DNA of 64,000 bases, taken from positions 24,992,223 to 25,056,222 of the forward strand of contig NC_080046.1 of assembly GCF_012489685.1 (NCBI RefSeq). Reading direction: 5' to 3'. The notes under the pieces were generated by a model. It was not told the origin of the DNA and did no database searches. It saw only the letters and a program-made list of their open reading frames with translations. Of this stretch, positions 23,621 to 35,253 are shown piece by piece. The first letter of the stretch is position 1, and each line of letters begins with the position of its first letter. The position numbers and the translations under genes are program-made. The DNA comes from Lotus japonicus. Its lineage: Eukaryota; Streptophyta; Magnoliopsida; Fabales; Fabaceae.

Positions 23621-23772
23621 GAGTTAGTGTCGGTCAATACAACACAACTCGGAGTAAGTGTCGGTCAATACAACACAACTCCATCCACAGAATACACAAG
23701 GGTCTAGTGTCGGTCAATACAACACAGCCCAAACAACAAGAGCACTAGGTGTCGGTCAATACAACACGGCTC
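23621..23772. repeat. Hairpin array 2: four units around TGTCGGTCAATACAACAC
   Basis: Units at 23621-23650, 23651-23682, 23700-23730 and 23740-23772 share GTGTCGGTCAATACAACAC. GTGT and ACAC pair in all four. The outer arms differ: GAGTT/AACTC, GGAGT/ACTCC, GGG/CCC and GAGC/GCTC. Confidence 0.85.
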
Positions 23773-24357
23773 CACAACAATCCCCAAGAGTACTAGAGTA
23801 CTCGGTGACTTTCAATCATCACCATAGCTCACCTTAGTGGCTTCCCCCAATTCCGATAACTCTCCAAACCCACAACAAAGTCGACTTTTCCCCGTCTTTC
23901 GTAAATATTTTCCCCTTCAGTTCTCCTATGCTTAAACGTTAATAAAAATTGTTTCAATTCGAATTAGTCAAGTTATGAGTTTATTTCTCAAAGTCTAAGT
24001 TTCCCAAGTCTTTAGATTTTCAAAGCTCTATCATTCTAAGTTTTCAAAGATCAACCACCCAAAATACATTTCCCGGGGAAAGTCTAAGAATTCCAACATA
24101 TGGCTAAGTCTCAAACCCCACATTTGGACTTGCCTAGGGTTGTTCATCCAACCCGAAATATCAAAGATCACCAGATCAATGAATCTCCACTCCGAAATTG
24201 CGTCAAAACGCTCAATCCAACAAAAGCACAACATCACAAGTATGGAAAAACATCATAACATCAACTCATCATCAAAAACAACATCAGATAAAACATAAGT
24301 CGAATTTATCGACGCCTATCATGCAGTCATAGCTAATATATAGTAAGTTGCCCTAAC

Positions 24358-24435
24358 CTCGAGCTGATCCAGCTTCGCAAATCAAATCTCCTTCACAGGA
24401 ATGCCTTGAAACTTCCAAAGTTCCTTCAACTGAAC
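24358..24435 (-). other. Putative 78-nt middle exon in LTR leader
   Basis: Reads CCGAG|GTTCAGTTGAAGG at the acceptor and CAGCTCGAG|GTTAGGGC at the donor. The related LTR has the same structure with exactly the same length (62451-62528). A TGA in one frame suggests it is untranslated or translated in another frame. Confidence 0.55.
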
Positions 24436-25107
24436 CTCGGAGAAAAACAAAGCAGAATTCACACAAAATCGATTAGTTCGATCGCAAAACAATACATAAA
24501 CGATAGACAAAGCATCAAAGCTTCAGAATACGACAAACGTGTACGAAAGGACAAGTTTTCGAAAACGAAAAACTCCCCTCCCCTTAGGAAAACCCACGGC
24601 CATAAGGAGAAAAGGGCTTCGGCTCTTTTTCTTCGATCAAATCAGTTTACAAGGTAGTTTTAGGGTAAAACTAAGGCAAAGAAATTGTCAGAACAATTTT
24701 CGGACAATCGGGCCGAAATACGACTACGCAGGGGCATTTTGGTCCAAAATAAAGGCTCAAAACTTCAAAGTTATCAGTTCTGAAAACAAATTTGACAGCA
24801 ACGATCCTCATGACATCCGTGACAACAAATCCTAAAGGCACGAAGTCAGATTATAGCTTTACGACAATAAAGTTTCGAAATGTGAGACAAAAAGAGTTTT
24901 GAGTCAATTTTTCAGATCCTGGACAACTGAATCGAAATCAGAGTTTACTGACAGAGGTTTTAGACTCAGGGGAACATAAGGAACATAACCCAAGCGAGAA
25001 ATCAGAGAAATCGGACAATTTTAGAAAAAGCTCAAAACTTAGAGCACAGAAACGGCTTCAGAAACGCAACAGAAACAACAATCAGAGGCAGGATTCATGA
25101 TAGTTAC

Positions 25108-25247
25108 CTCGATACCTAGAAGTAGGGACGAACTGCACGAAGATTGGTCAAGTTTTCGCGGAAATCCCCTCCCCCCTTGCTCCCCACGAAATCAGCCACA
25201 AATGGAAAGAAAATGAGAGGATTTTGCTTTTTCGCGCTATTTATAGG
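25108..25247 (-). promoter_or_regulatory. LTR promoter: TATA box, leader start and first splice donor
   Basis: The minus strand has CCTATAAATAG at 25247-25237, with transcription expected about 30 bases downstream. A donor CGAG|GTAACT follows at 25108/25107. Both features recur at equivalent positions in the second LTR (63330-63340 and 63190). Confidence 0.7.
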
Positions 25248-25937
25248 CGGGTGAAATCGCGGGAAAATGAAAATTTCGCGATTCCGATTTTTGCAGCACG
25301 ATCACCGTGGAATTCTAAGAGAGATTCTAGCGTCAGAATTCCAGAACTCAAAACAAATATCTAGGATTTGGGAAATACGATATCGAAAAACTCAAAAGCG
25401 GTGTCGGTTAATCTGCCCCGAAAAACTACTTTTTGCTGTGATGCTCAGACGACAAAACTTCCAACAGAAGAAAGATTGGAAATGTCGAAACAAGTCTGAC
25501 AACGCGGACGGAATCTTTGTTAGAAGTCCCGAATAGAAAAAGTCTTCATCCATTGCTCGAAAATAGGGTTTCGTAGCAAAGAAATTAGCGTCGGCGGACA
25601 TCCGAAAAGTGAAACCTATCGTGCGTACAGTCCAGAGTTCCGAAATGAAACGCTGGTCGATGGAAAAATAAAGAGAATCTTTAAATTTTCCCTGAGTTCG
25701 AAATCTCACTCAAAACGTTGCTTTAAGAGCGAAATAGCCTATTCTGGACACGCTCGCCCTAAGGCAAGTGTGCAGACGACTCGCACTAACTCCGAAAACA
25801 ACTACGCAACATTCCTCAAGAAATTCCTGAACTTTCTTCTTCATTAATCTTTCTCAAATGTCAAACTCCTGTCACGCTTACACTGATTCTACGTGTGAGT
25901 CGGAAACTTAACTTGTTCTGAAAATCCAGGTCTTACA

Positions 25938-26165
25938 ATACTCCCCTCCAAAAAGAAAGTTTCGTCCTCGAAACTCAGAGTTCTGAGAAAGTCCGGAATA
26001 CAGTTCCTCGATCTTATCGTCCAATTCTCATGTAGTAGTGCCTGTGTCATTGTTCCTCATAATCTTTACTTAAGCAATCTGCTTTCCCCTTAACTGTTTC
26101 ACTCTTCTATCCCCACTGCTAACTATCGGCGTCTCAAAAGACAAAACATCATTCAACCTCATGTC
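25938..26165 (-). pseudogene. Pol C-terminal remnant (integrase end) and polypurine tract
   Basis: The minus strand reads RLNDVLSFETPIVSSGDRRV then KQLRGKQIA*VKIM and ELDDKIEELYSGL. This resembles the end of chromovirus Pol (DRRVKKLRxKxIxLVKVLW...WE). Two in-frame stops are present. It is followed by the purine tract GGAGGGGAGTAT (25949-25938), directly before the LTR. Confidence 0.6.
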
Positions 26166-28134
26166 GTCTGACTCGATTACATGCGTCGGATCTCTGCTTG
26201 AAATGATATCGGTTGGCATTCCGTGCAGTCGCACCATCTTAGCCACTTACTTCTTTACTTTCGGTCGTCCGAAATTCTTCTTAAACTCGGTGCCTCTCTG
26301 TCATCTTAAGGTAAATACTCAACTCGTCCTCGTGATCTTCATCTACAGTCCAAAACTCCACTTGTCCGTTCGATAACTCCTAGACGAATCCTCCCCCTTG
26401 GAAACCGCTAGTCCATTAAAACACCTCTAACTCCGTAACTATCATCACTCGCACAATGAAATCAATCTCCTACTTAGTCACCCTTCGAATTAAAAATCGA
26501 CTTATGTCCTTATTTCTTGTCCTTCACTAATCTTATCCCCTTCAACATCAAGTTATCAACAACTTATAAGATAATCCTCTTCTTAATATCTAACAATCCA
26601 TTATTATCGTCTTCTTCCTTAGAACTTCCCTCACTCAAACCTATTTACACTTACTGAAATCCCTAACACTTCGCACAAATCGAGACTTATCCTCTAGAAG
26701 ATTAAATCATAACTATACCTCAAGGGACTTAACTAGCCATTGACTCTTAAACTCTACGAAACTCGTCAAAATATAACAACCTCAGATATTCGTCTTAATA
26801 CTAACACCTTCCTTTTTGTGACTCAATCACCATCTCGTCATTCAACTTCTTAATTTCTCAATCAAATTCTGACAAACTTCAAGTCCTACACACCTTAGAC
26901 AGACATTCATAGATTTAAAACCTAAACCTTCACCAAGTTTGGTCCTCTAATGACCTTTAATTCTTCAATACTTCTTAAATGAATATCCGTTTCTTAAAAC
27001 TATAACTCCTTCATTTACCCAAACGACCTGATAAGTGTCGTCATGCTTCCACACTCACCACCTGATCCTGATATCCATAATCATAACTTATTATGCTAAC
27101 ATCATTCAAATCTTATCACATGTCATTATGTCCGCAACCTCATAATCAACATCAATCGATCACCGACCTTAACACTCCACACCACCCAGAATTCCTTTAC
27201 TTCAGGATCTCTCTTATACTACACCTCAATGGTCTTAACCCGAAACTCACCTTCAGGTCTTCAATCTTCTAAGATTCAACTCCTATTGTCACACCTACAA
27301 CCATAAGATCTCCTACTCGTACGTGATTCTCGGCTCTCAAGATTCAATCTTAACCCTAAGATTTCAATCCAACTTAGTAAATCTCACTTAGTAATCTCAG
27401 CATATTTCCTTGGAATCCATATCACCAACCTCAAGTATTCAACTTATGCTAAAACTTTCTTTCTCCAACTTAATCATTAATTCAACACTTTTCAAGCGAA
27501 AATTCATCTCTTAAGACTATAATGTCTCCACATATTAATCCAACGCTTAGCAAAACTTATTCCTCGAACTCGACTATAACAATCTAGTTCAGAGTTAATT
27601 CTTCTCAATCTCGCTACCATCAAACAATCATCTATAACCGGATATTAAATCCAACCTATCTAATCTCTAATAATCCCACGTCAGAAATCACATAACCTAT
27701 GACTTCATAACTTCCGAGAAAATACTTAAAGATTTTCCAACATCAATTCTATTGGCTTAGTCTACCTCTACTTGGAGTAATCACACGAACTAACCAATCA
27801 ATGTCTATACGAAAATCATCAACTTCCAAAGGTTCAAATCTTAATCTTGTACAATCAAATGCTTAACACGAACTTTCCTCCCAAATCCGACTAATCCTCA
27901 ATCAATTCAAATTCATCTTACCCGTCCTTCTATCAAAGTCCATAACCAGCTGTGATTCCGAATATCACCCCCTCAATATTAGGTTGATCAGGCCTAATAC
28001 ATCGAAGGTGGAAATTTAGAAAAACCCACTGGAACAGACAATGAGATCCTAACATCCAGTAACCACAATTATCCTGATATCAAGTTCCTAACGATTCCGC
28101 TACGGAACCACACACCCTCAATCCATGTAAAAGA
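26166..28134 (-). mobile_element. Degenerate pol interior of gypsy element
   Basis: Lies between the RT fragment and the Pol end. It should hold RNase H and integrase but is rich in C/T-to-A-type changes and stops on the minus strand. Its internal region (about 4.0 kb from LTR to LTR) is short for a chromovirus. I recognise no catalytic motif. Confidence 0.5.
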
Positions 28135-28803
28135 TTAATCCTTCCTCGTCAATTGAGTCAAAGGTCCAACAATCTTGGCAAATCCCTCAATGAAGCGTCT
28201 ATAATATCCAGCTAAATCCACAGAACTTCTGATCTCTGTCACCATCTTCGGTTGCTCCCAAGCCAAAACAGTCTCCACTTTCGCTGGATCCACAGCTATG
28301 CCCTCCTTCGAGATAGCATGGCCTAAGAAATTGACTTCCTCCAGCCAGAATTCACACTTGGAAGGGTTCTCATACAGCTTTTTCTCTCTCAACAATTGTA
28401 AAACTTGGCGCAAATGTCCTTCATGTTTATTCGCGTCCTTCGAATAGATCAATATGTCCTCAATAAACACCACCACACGCCGATCTAAGAACTCCTGAAA
28501 GATGCGGTTCATGTAATCCATGAAAACAGCAGGTACATTCGTCACTCCAAACGGCATCACTAGGTACTCGTAGTGTCCTTAACGTGTCCTGAAAGCAGTC
28601 TTCGGTATATCCTCAATCTTCACTCTGATCCGACGATAGCCTGACCTCAAATCTATCTTGGAAAATACGGTAGCCCCTCGTAGTTGGTCCATCAAATCAT
28701 CTATCCTCGGCAACGGGTATCTGTTCTTGATCGTTGCCTTGTTCAATTGTCGATAATCCACCCACGATCTCGACCTTCCGTCCTTCTTCTTGACTAAAAG
28801 CAC
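28135..28803 (-). pseudogene. Ty3/gypsy reverse transcriptase remnant
   Basis: Two frames separated by a TAA. The first is [20 protein letters not shown] through [23 protein letters not shown] and PKTAFRTR. The second is [20 protein letters not shown], then [30 protein letters not shown] and [13 protein letters not shown]. These are RT motifs of chromovirus-like gypsy elements. The catalytic FxDD box reads FIED, so the first aspartate is lost, and the TAA falls just before [11 protein letters not shown]. It is inactive. Confidence 0.88.
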
Positions 28804-29132
28804 TGGCGCTCCCCATGGTGAAACACTCGGTCGAATGAATCCCTTTTGCCGAAAGATCCTCTAACGACTCCGCTTCAAAACTAAACGCCCTAAAATCCTA
28901 CGATTCGTACCCATAAGGAATTTCCCTGAGATCCTAGCTTCCTTATCAACGCCTCGGTAAAACAACTCCCTAGCTCCGCGTGCTATTCTAGATCTCGTGT
29001 AACCTCTATAGTTAAATCACGAGCAACTTCGAATAAGGTCCTACTAGGGATAATAATCATAGGATCATAGTCTAAGTAGTAAATACAAGTTAGGCGCGTC
29101 ACACTCGCTTGAATATAAAAGAGTAAGTTATT
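28804..29132 (-). mobile_element. Protease/linker region, decayed
   Basis: Between gag and RT, where an aspartic protease is expected. I see no D-S/T-G motif in an open frame. Confidence 0.4.
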
Positions 29133-29834
29133 CTAGAATACGAGAACAGTTAAAATATTACCATCGTTCCCACGTTCTTCCTCGTTCGACTCCTCAACTC
29201 TTGCTCCTCCCTTGATATGAATCCTTTCCTCTGTAGTAAGTTGTTTTCCTTTCCCAACATTCCCTGATGATTCGCCCCTGAGTGCCTTGCAATCTTGGGA
29301 GAAATGTCCCGGTTGGTTGCAATTGAAGCATAGACTTTCTTTGATCTTGCAGTTCACAGCTAGATGCCCCTCTCGGTTACACTTGAAGCATCTCCGTCCA
29401 ATCACTGAGCATTTGTTAGCAAAATGCCCAAACTTTCTGCAACGAGTAGATGTCACTCCTTTGTCACCAACTGGCTTCCCCCCAGTATCAGCAGTCGTCG
29501 GTTTGTACTCTCTTGAGATAAGATTTCTTCCCTCGGAACGCTGATATGGTCCCCACTTATGGTAACTCTTCCTTCCGTTGTAGCCTTGGGAACCTGACCT
29601 CATTGGTCCCCCAGCTCCAGTTCGGTTCATTCCTCTTTGTTGATACATTGCTGTCGCCATCAGTCGTTGATGATGCTCACATGTAGCCTCCGCCATCCGG
29701 TTAAGATCCACCATCCTATATCCCATCGAACGTCCGATTAGTACTAACCATACGGTAGCACTAGACAAACCACTCAATCCCGATTGAGTAGTAACGCAAG
29801 CAATTAGAGCGAAAATCGCTCTGCAGACAATCAA
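29133..29834 (-). pseudogene. Gag remnant with zinc knuckles
   Basis: The 233-codon frame contains CFKCNREGHLAVNC and CFNCNQPGHFSQDC, two intact CX2CX4HX4C knuckles. A third, CRKFGHFANKC, has lost its first cysteine. Nucleocapsid knuckles bind element RNA in the cytosolic particle. The capsid part upstream is short (only ATCEHHQRLMATAMYQQRG-type sequence), so the 5' half of gag is deleted. Confidence 0.8.
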
Positions 29835-29909
29835 TTTTCACTCTTTGCAGAGTCAAACAACCTAGCACAGAAGACCTATTCCCCAAAGACTCCCAAAAGA
29901 CTCGACTAA

Positions 29910-29931
29910 GCTCTGATACCACAATGTAACA
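29910..29931 (-). promoter_or_regulatory. Primer-binding site and first 7 bases of 5' LTR
   Basis: The minus strand reads TGTTACA, TTG, then TGGTATCAGAGC, the initiator-Met tRNA primer site. TGTTACA is the LTR end, so the 5' LTR should continue to the right of 29931. The contig ends there. Confidence 0.88.
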
Positions 29932-30031
29932 NNNNNNNNNNNNNNNNNNNNNNNNNNNNNNNNNNNNNNNNNNNNNNNNNNNNNNNNNNNNNNNNNNNNN
30001 NNNNNNNNNNNNNNNNNNNNNNNNNNNNNNN
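29932..30031. other. Scaffold gap of 100 N
   Basis: Exactly 100 N, a conventional gap of unknown length. The left edge is 7 bases into an LTR and the right edge starts inside the inverted duplicate. True distance and orientation are not known from this sequence. Confidence 1.
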
Positions 30032-30131
30032 CAATATCAACGTGAACCAGAAGCGCCACGCCTGGTCTCCGCCATCGCAGCCTCCGTTGTTCCGTCATTC
30101 ATCCTCGCGGCCACCGCATCGAGACCGTCCC

Positions 30132-30520
30132 GGAGTTTCCCCTTGTCGTCAGCGACTCTGATGTGAATGGAGATTTGGATGTAGCATCTGATTGGGAGCA
30201 CAGAGTTAGCAAGCTGTTGCAAAAGCATTTTTGGTTTCAGCATTGAAAAGTTTTCAGAAGGAAGCCCTAGCTGCTTGGGTTTGCAATTGAAGATTGTCTT
30301 GTTCTTGCTACAACATGATCTGGTTTTGTTATTTCTCTCTGATTAATCTTGTGTGCTTCTTAGTAATTGTGTATTTATTTACAGGAAGGTGTGCTTTCAG
30401 ATTCCTGCATTGTTAATTGGGAAAGTGGTGGTTGTGATTTCACCCTTGATAAGCTTGATGCAAGACCAGTGCTGGAAGCTAACAAAGTATGGGCTCAGTT
30501 TCCTGCATTGTTAATTTGTC
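30132..30520 (+). pseudogene. RecQ-sim helicase fragment, right-arm copy
   Basis: The same fragment as 14994-15382. It shares the Walker A stop. It also has a missing T in TTTTTGGTTT and an extra T in GGGTTTGCAA, which shift the frame twice relative to the left copy. These extra shifts are probably consensus errors near the contig end. Confidence 0.7.
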
Positions 30521-30956
30521 TGTGATATTTACGATTTAGAGATAAACAATATGTACTGAAGTTTCAGCTTTTGATATTTACTGAAGATCCCATAACATTA
30601 AATACTGTGGCCTGATTTGATATTATTCAGAGGCAGAACTTATGGTAATGTCATGGAACCATTTCTGCTAAAGCACTGAATTATTTTGCGATGATTTTAG
30701 ACTTATGTTAGGAAATGCTTTTGAAAAAGTATCAGGCTACTTCTTCATCTTCTTGATATAAAAAAAAACTAGTCCTTCTAATCTAGGAATTTTAAAGCCC
30801 TAATGATAACAAACAACTACATAGTTCCGCTGCCTAATGGAATTTTCATTTTAAGAACTTAGATGTTGGTTATTTGTGTCTGCATATATAAATCATACTT
30901 TTATGGTTTTTTTTATAGATCTCTTGAGTGCTTCACTTTTCCTTAACTCGTTTTAG

Positions 30957-33663
30957 TTATGCCTGCTAAAGCAACTCTGTTTGACAAGAACTGCAATCCT
31001 CTACTGGAGCTTGGAACTGGTCCTTACAATACTATTCGATGGAATCCAAAGGGAAGATGTATCCTCAACTAATGAATTGGCATTCACCATATTCAATAAA
31101 ATAAATTTTAAGTCTCAGTCTTCAGGAGTTTTCATTCTTTTTCAATCAAATCTTTAAAAGGGCCTTTGAGGGTATTGGCCTGGTTGGAATTCTGAAGAGG
31201 CTCATTATTATTTGATATAAGTATCCGAATCAGGGTAAAAGTAAAAAGTTATTGTATTTTGTGGCCTTGACCTTTGGTGTCCAGTTTTATGTTTGGCTGG
31301 CTTTGGTAACTTACCTGGTGATATGTATGTTCTCCTGACTGATCGAATCATTATGCTTTCTTTTAACATTCTGTTTTGGTGGAAGGAATTTGGTGCTTGA
31401 TTCCCTTATCTAGAACTACTAAGTGCATGTTTGAACTTTGAATTTGAATACACAGTGGAAACAGGGAGCCAAAATCACGGTTGACAGAAGCAAACCTCCC
31501 TTAGCTTTTGTGGCTGCCCACCGTGATTTTGTCTTCACCATGGTTTTCCACAATGTATCCAAACACGCACTAGCTCACCTTATTATAAAATAAAATTATT
31601 ACTTACAGTCACTTTTAGATGCTAAGTATCACTTAGAGATGAAATAATTGGTGCCTTTGCTTGCTTTTTGGCTCTTAGTACTGAATGCATCTGTCGCTAT
31701 TCTCATTTTCATCTTAATTTTAAGTTTTGATGATTAACTGCAAGTCTATTTTCTTATTTTTAGCATTTTCCAAGATCAAAACATCTTTTTTTGCAAGTAT
31801 ATGCTGTACTTCCATATGACACATGCTCAAATTGGTGCAAGTATGCAAAAACATGCTATGAATAAGGAATCCATATGTTTTTCACGCTTACTTTATAGGT
31901 GTTCTGGGATTACGCGGATAAGAAACAGCTCGCAGCAACTAAGGTTGAATGGTCTGTTACAAGTGAATGGTCTCCGGATGGGTGCTATTTCATGACAGCG
32001 ACAACAGCTCCGAGGCTTCAAGTTGACAATGGGTATGTTACAATTGGCCATTAGTGGTCCGTGTTCTACTCGTTACGATGCCTGAAAAATATCACGCAAT
32101 TATGTTGCCAGTGTGATACATCATCCAGATTTGTTCCTTTGATTATCAATTATAGGTGATCAATTTAAACAACATTTATGGGGTGATATAGGTCACTAAC
32201 CAAATTAATTATTGGGAGAATATTTTGCTGATTGTTATACGTTGGTTTCCACATGTTTTAATTTATTCACTAAGAAAGCATTTTGTTAATGTTATTTTAT
32301 TCCATTGTAGGATCAAGATTTTTCACTACAATGGATCATTGTACTTCAAGAAGATGTTTGACAAGTTGTTCCAGGTTAGTCATGTCCTGAACTCTGATTA
32401 ATAAGTCCCAAAGTTTTTTCTATTACCTTTATGAAGACATCATTGATATTGTTTACGAACTATATACAGGCTGATTGGAAACCAGAGTCGCCAAGTAAGT
32501 TTGGTGACATCGCTGAATTAATCAAGTCTATAGACTCTGTAAAACTTGAAGATAAAAAAACCCATCAGGTTCATACACATATCCTAATATATCATCTAGT
32601 GATGAGTTATGTCTCTTTTGTTCTTTGAAGACCGTGGACTAATTGCAGGTCAAGGACCAAAACCTACCCAGGCTTCTACAAAAGCCTCATCTGCCAACCC
32701 CCCTGCGCAAAACCCCTGCCTATTGCCCACCACTTGCTAAGACTGCAGCTGTTATTCAGGCACAGGTACACACAGTCACAATCTATGCTCTTAATTGCCA
32801 TTGTTTCTATTTAAATTGTCAATATAAATTATCAGCAACACTTTTGCATGGCGTTACTTATATGTAGTTATGAATTGTTTTGACCATTGTTAAAATTGGA
32901 CCGGTTAAGGTCCATTTGAAGGAAAACCGCTAAATTCAGAATCAGTGAGAACCAGATTAAAATTAGTGAAACTGGACAAAATAATTGAACTGGCGTGAAC
33001 CAGCCATATTTCAAAAGTTGCCAAAAAAAATCAAAATTTGAATACATTTTGTTTAAATTTAAGAAAAACATATTTTATTCAAATAAAAGTCAAATGTCAA
33101 GTTATAATACCCACGTATATATGTGGATTATTATTATTTTTATCTTTTTTTCATTTCTATCTGATAAAATATAATATATGATGATTTTATGTCAATTTAA
33201 AATTTAATTTGACTTAATTCTAACATTTTATGTTAATGAATTATTTAATATGTTATACAATACTAAAAACCTATATTTAATTATCACGGTTCAACTGAAC
33301 TGTGAACCAATGACTTCACTGATTCACTGAACGGAGTTTTAAAACATTGGTTGAGACCCTTATTAGTGGTTGATCTGACATGCATGTTTATGCATCTTCC
33401 AATAAATTCTTGGAGTTGAGTTTTCATTTTGGTTAATGTTCTAATGATGTCAAAATGATTTTGTATCTGCAGCTACTTGGAGAGAGCCCTTCAGAGTAAG
33501 TCCCTTTCTCCCTTTTCCCCTCTTCTTTATATGCTTCTTATGATTTACATTCTTTAATTAAATGCTTGTTGTTGATTAATTTAGAACATTGAGCAAGAAT
33601 GCTTTACGAAACAAGGAAAAAAGGGAGAAGAAAAAGGCGGCTACAGATGCCAGTTCTTCATGA
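30957..33663 (+). pseudogene. eIF2A C-terminal fragment, right-arm copy with frameshifts
   Basis: Exons at 30957-31058, 31285-31324, 31899-32032, 32311-32374, 32470-32568, 32649-32765, 33473-33495 and 33585-33663. Compared with the left copy, the second exon is 40 nt instead of 41 (GATATGTATG for GATATGGTATG), the fifth is 99 instead of 97, and the sixth is 117 instead of 119 (AAAACCCCTG for AAAAACCCGCTG). Splice sites are otherwise the same. The frame is broken here only. Given its place beside the gap, I read these as sequencing errors rather than mutations. Confidence 0.8.
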
Positions 33664-34221
33664 TTGAATCAAGATTCTCCCTGGCTCACTCTAGATTCCT
33701 TCTCTATTACTGCACTCAAATGCATGAGAAGTTGAGGCTTTTGGGTTTAAGCTTCTTGAATTTAATTGTATCACGTCCCTGGCAGAGAACTTCAGGCAAT
33801 TTTGGTTTGTTTGGATCTTTGAGATCATTGAAGTTTTGATTTTATATGTTTTGTGCTTCTTTAATTTATAATTGGGATATAGTATTAGTGGTGAGAGTAG
33901 AAGATAATATTTTATGTGCAGGCTTTGAAGTTCAGTTTGACGAAGATGGCTGTCTAATCCCCTTAAATATCTGCCCAAATCAGAAAGAATAGTCTCTTCC
34001 AAGCCAGTAGTAGGGCACAAGGCTTGAGAAGTCTCAACCCGAAAAATCAAATCAAAATAAATCAGTGAAGTGAGGGAGAGTTCGTTAAATACAGGAAAAA
34101 GGGTGGAAGCTACTCTCAACATTTCTCAGACTTCCATCTCTTTCTCTCTACTAAACTCACATTTAACTCCTCTAAAACCCTGCCTTCAATCAATTCCGGT
34201 TCCTAGTTAAGAAAGAAAAAC
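33664..34221. other. 3' flank of eIF2A copy
   Basis: Counterpart of 11286-11843. The minus-strand frame 33691-34122 is longer than its left counterpart only because one A is missing. It is not supported as a gene. Confidence 0.45.
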
Positions 34222-35253
34222 TAGGGGTGTCCACCGGTCGGTTCCGGTCGGATTCGGGCCAAAAAAATCGGGTTTGGGGTGAAAATACACACAGCACCAA
34301 AACCGCCACCGTCCGGTCAGCATCTCGGATTTAACGGGTTACGGATTGCACAGGTTAGGTTTACATCGGGTGGGTTCTTACGGGTCTCATGAACCTTCCA
34401 AATCCAAAAGTTTTACCAAATAAAAAAGAGAAAGGGTGAGAAACAAAGAAAAGTCAGTGATCAGAGGTAGGTGGCGACGTCGCAGAGGTGAGCAAACACG
34501 AAGCAAGTGCTTTCTCAGTAAAGTGAAGCTTCATCTTCTCCAACAACATGAACTTCGACCAGATCCGCCGGAGAAGACAAAGGCACACGCTCTTTGTTCC
34601 CTGTCTTCTATGCCCGCAAAGGTGATGAAGATTTGGGTTTTGATGGTTGTCGTTTAAGCTTAAGGCTATGATTTGGTTTGACCTGTCTTTGGCTCTAAAG
34701 TAAGGGAGGGCTCAATGTTAATGGAAATAAAAAGACAGGGAAGGAGGAAGAAGCTAACTAGAGCTCAGAGCATTGGAGTATGAAAGAACATTGGAGAATA
34801 TTCATACATTAGATCTTTTTTACTTTTTATTGTATCAATGAATTAAAGTAGTTTGAAGTCAAAAGAAAGTATAGGTTGCAGGTCTCGAGACATGTGATTA
34901 GCTTTGTGGACAGAAGTTCTGGAGTCATTTTTTCTCATCATCAACACTTCTCTTTCTCTCTCCGGAAATCCTTACTTGATCCTCATCCACTCCCCCCACC
35001 AATGAGATTTTCTCCTTTACTGCTCCCATTAACCAACTCTTAGTATTTAATTATTATTTGTATATGTATGGCCTCGGTCAGATCGAAATCCGATTGTTTG
35101 TTTTTCAAACACCCGATTCCGACCGTGAAACTCGTCTGAACCCGAACATTTTCAACCCGCTAAACCGGTTACCCGTTAAAATTCACCCGTTTCATTTTTG
35201 CTTCAAGCGGGTTTTCCGGGTTCGGGCGGGCCCGGGTTTCATGGACAGCCCTA
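34222..35253. mobile_element. hAT-like non-autonomous element, right-arm copy
   Basis: Inverted copy of 10254-11285 with the same TAGGGGTGTCCA and TAGGGCTGTCCA ends and the same flanks. It was therefore inserted before the block was duplicated. Confidence 0.6.

Larger units (their letters stand above)
22367..25937 (-). mobile_element. 3' LTR of minus-strand Ty3/gypsy element, 3,571 bp
   Basis: On the plus strand it starts TGTAACACCCCGATTTCC and ends AAATCCAGGTCTTACA. On the sense (minus) strand it therefore runs TGTAAGACC to GGTGTTACA. A purine tract precedes it (25938-25949). The same TGTAACA appears at 29925 next to a PBS, confirming the LTR edge. It is unusually long for an LTR. It contains a TATA box, splice-like signals, hairpin arrays and an ORF, and is related along its length to 59894-64000. 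The 5-bp flank on the left is AATCG. Confidence 0.88.

Noticed and set aside
23298..23772. CRISPR-like regular repeats
   Set aside because: Short units with irregular spacing inside a plant LTR and no cas genes; they behave as hairpins.
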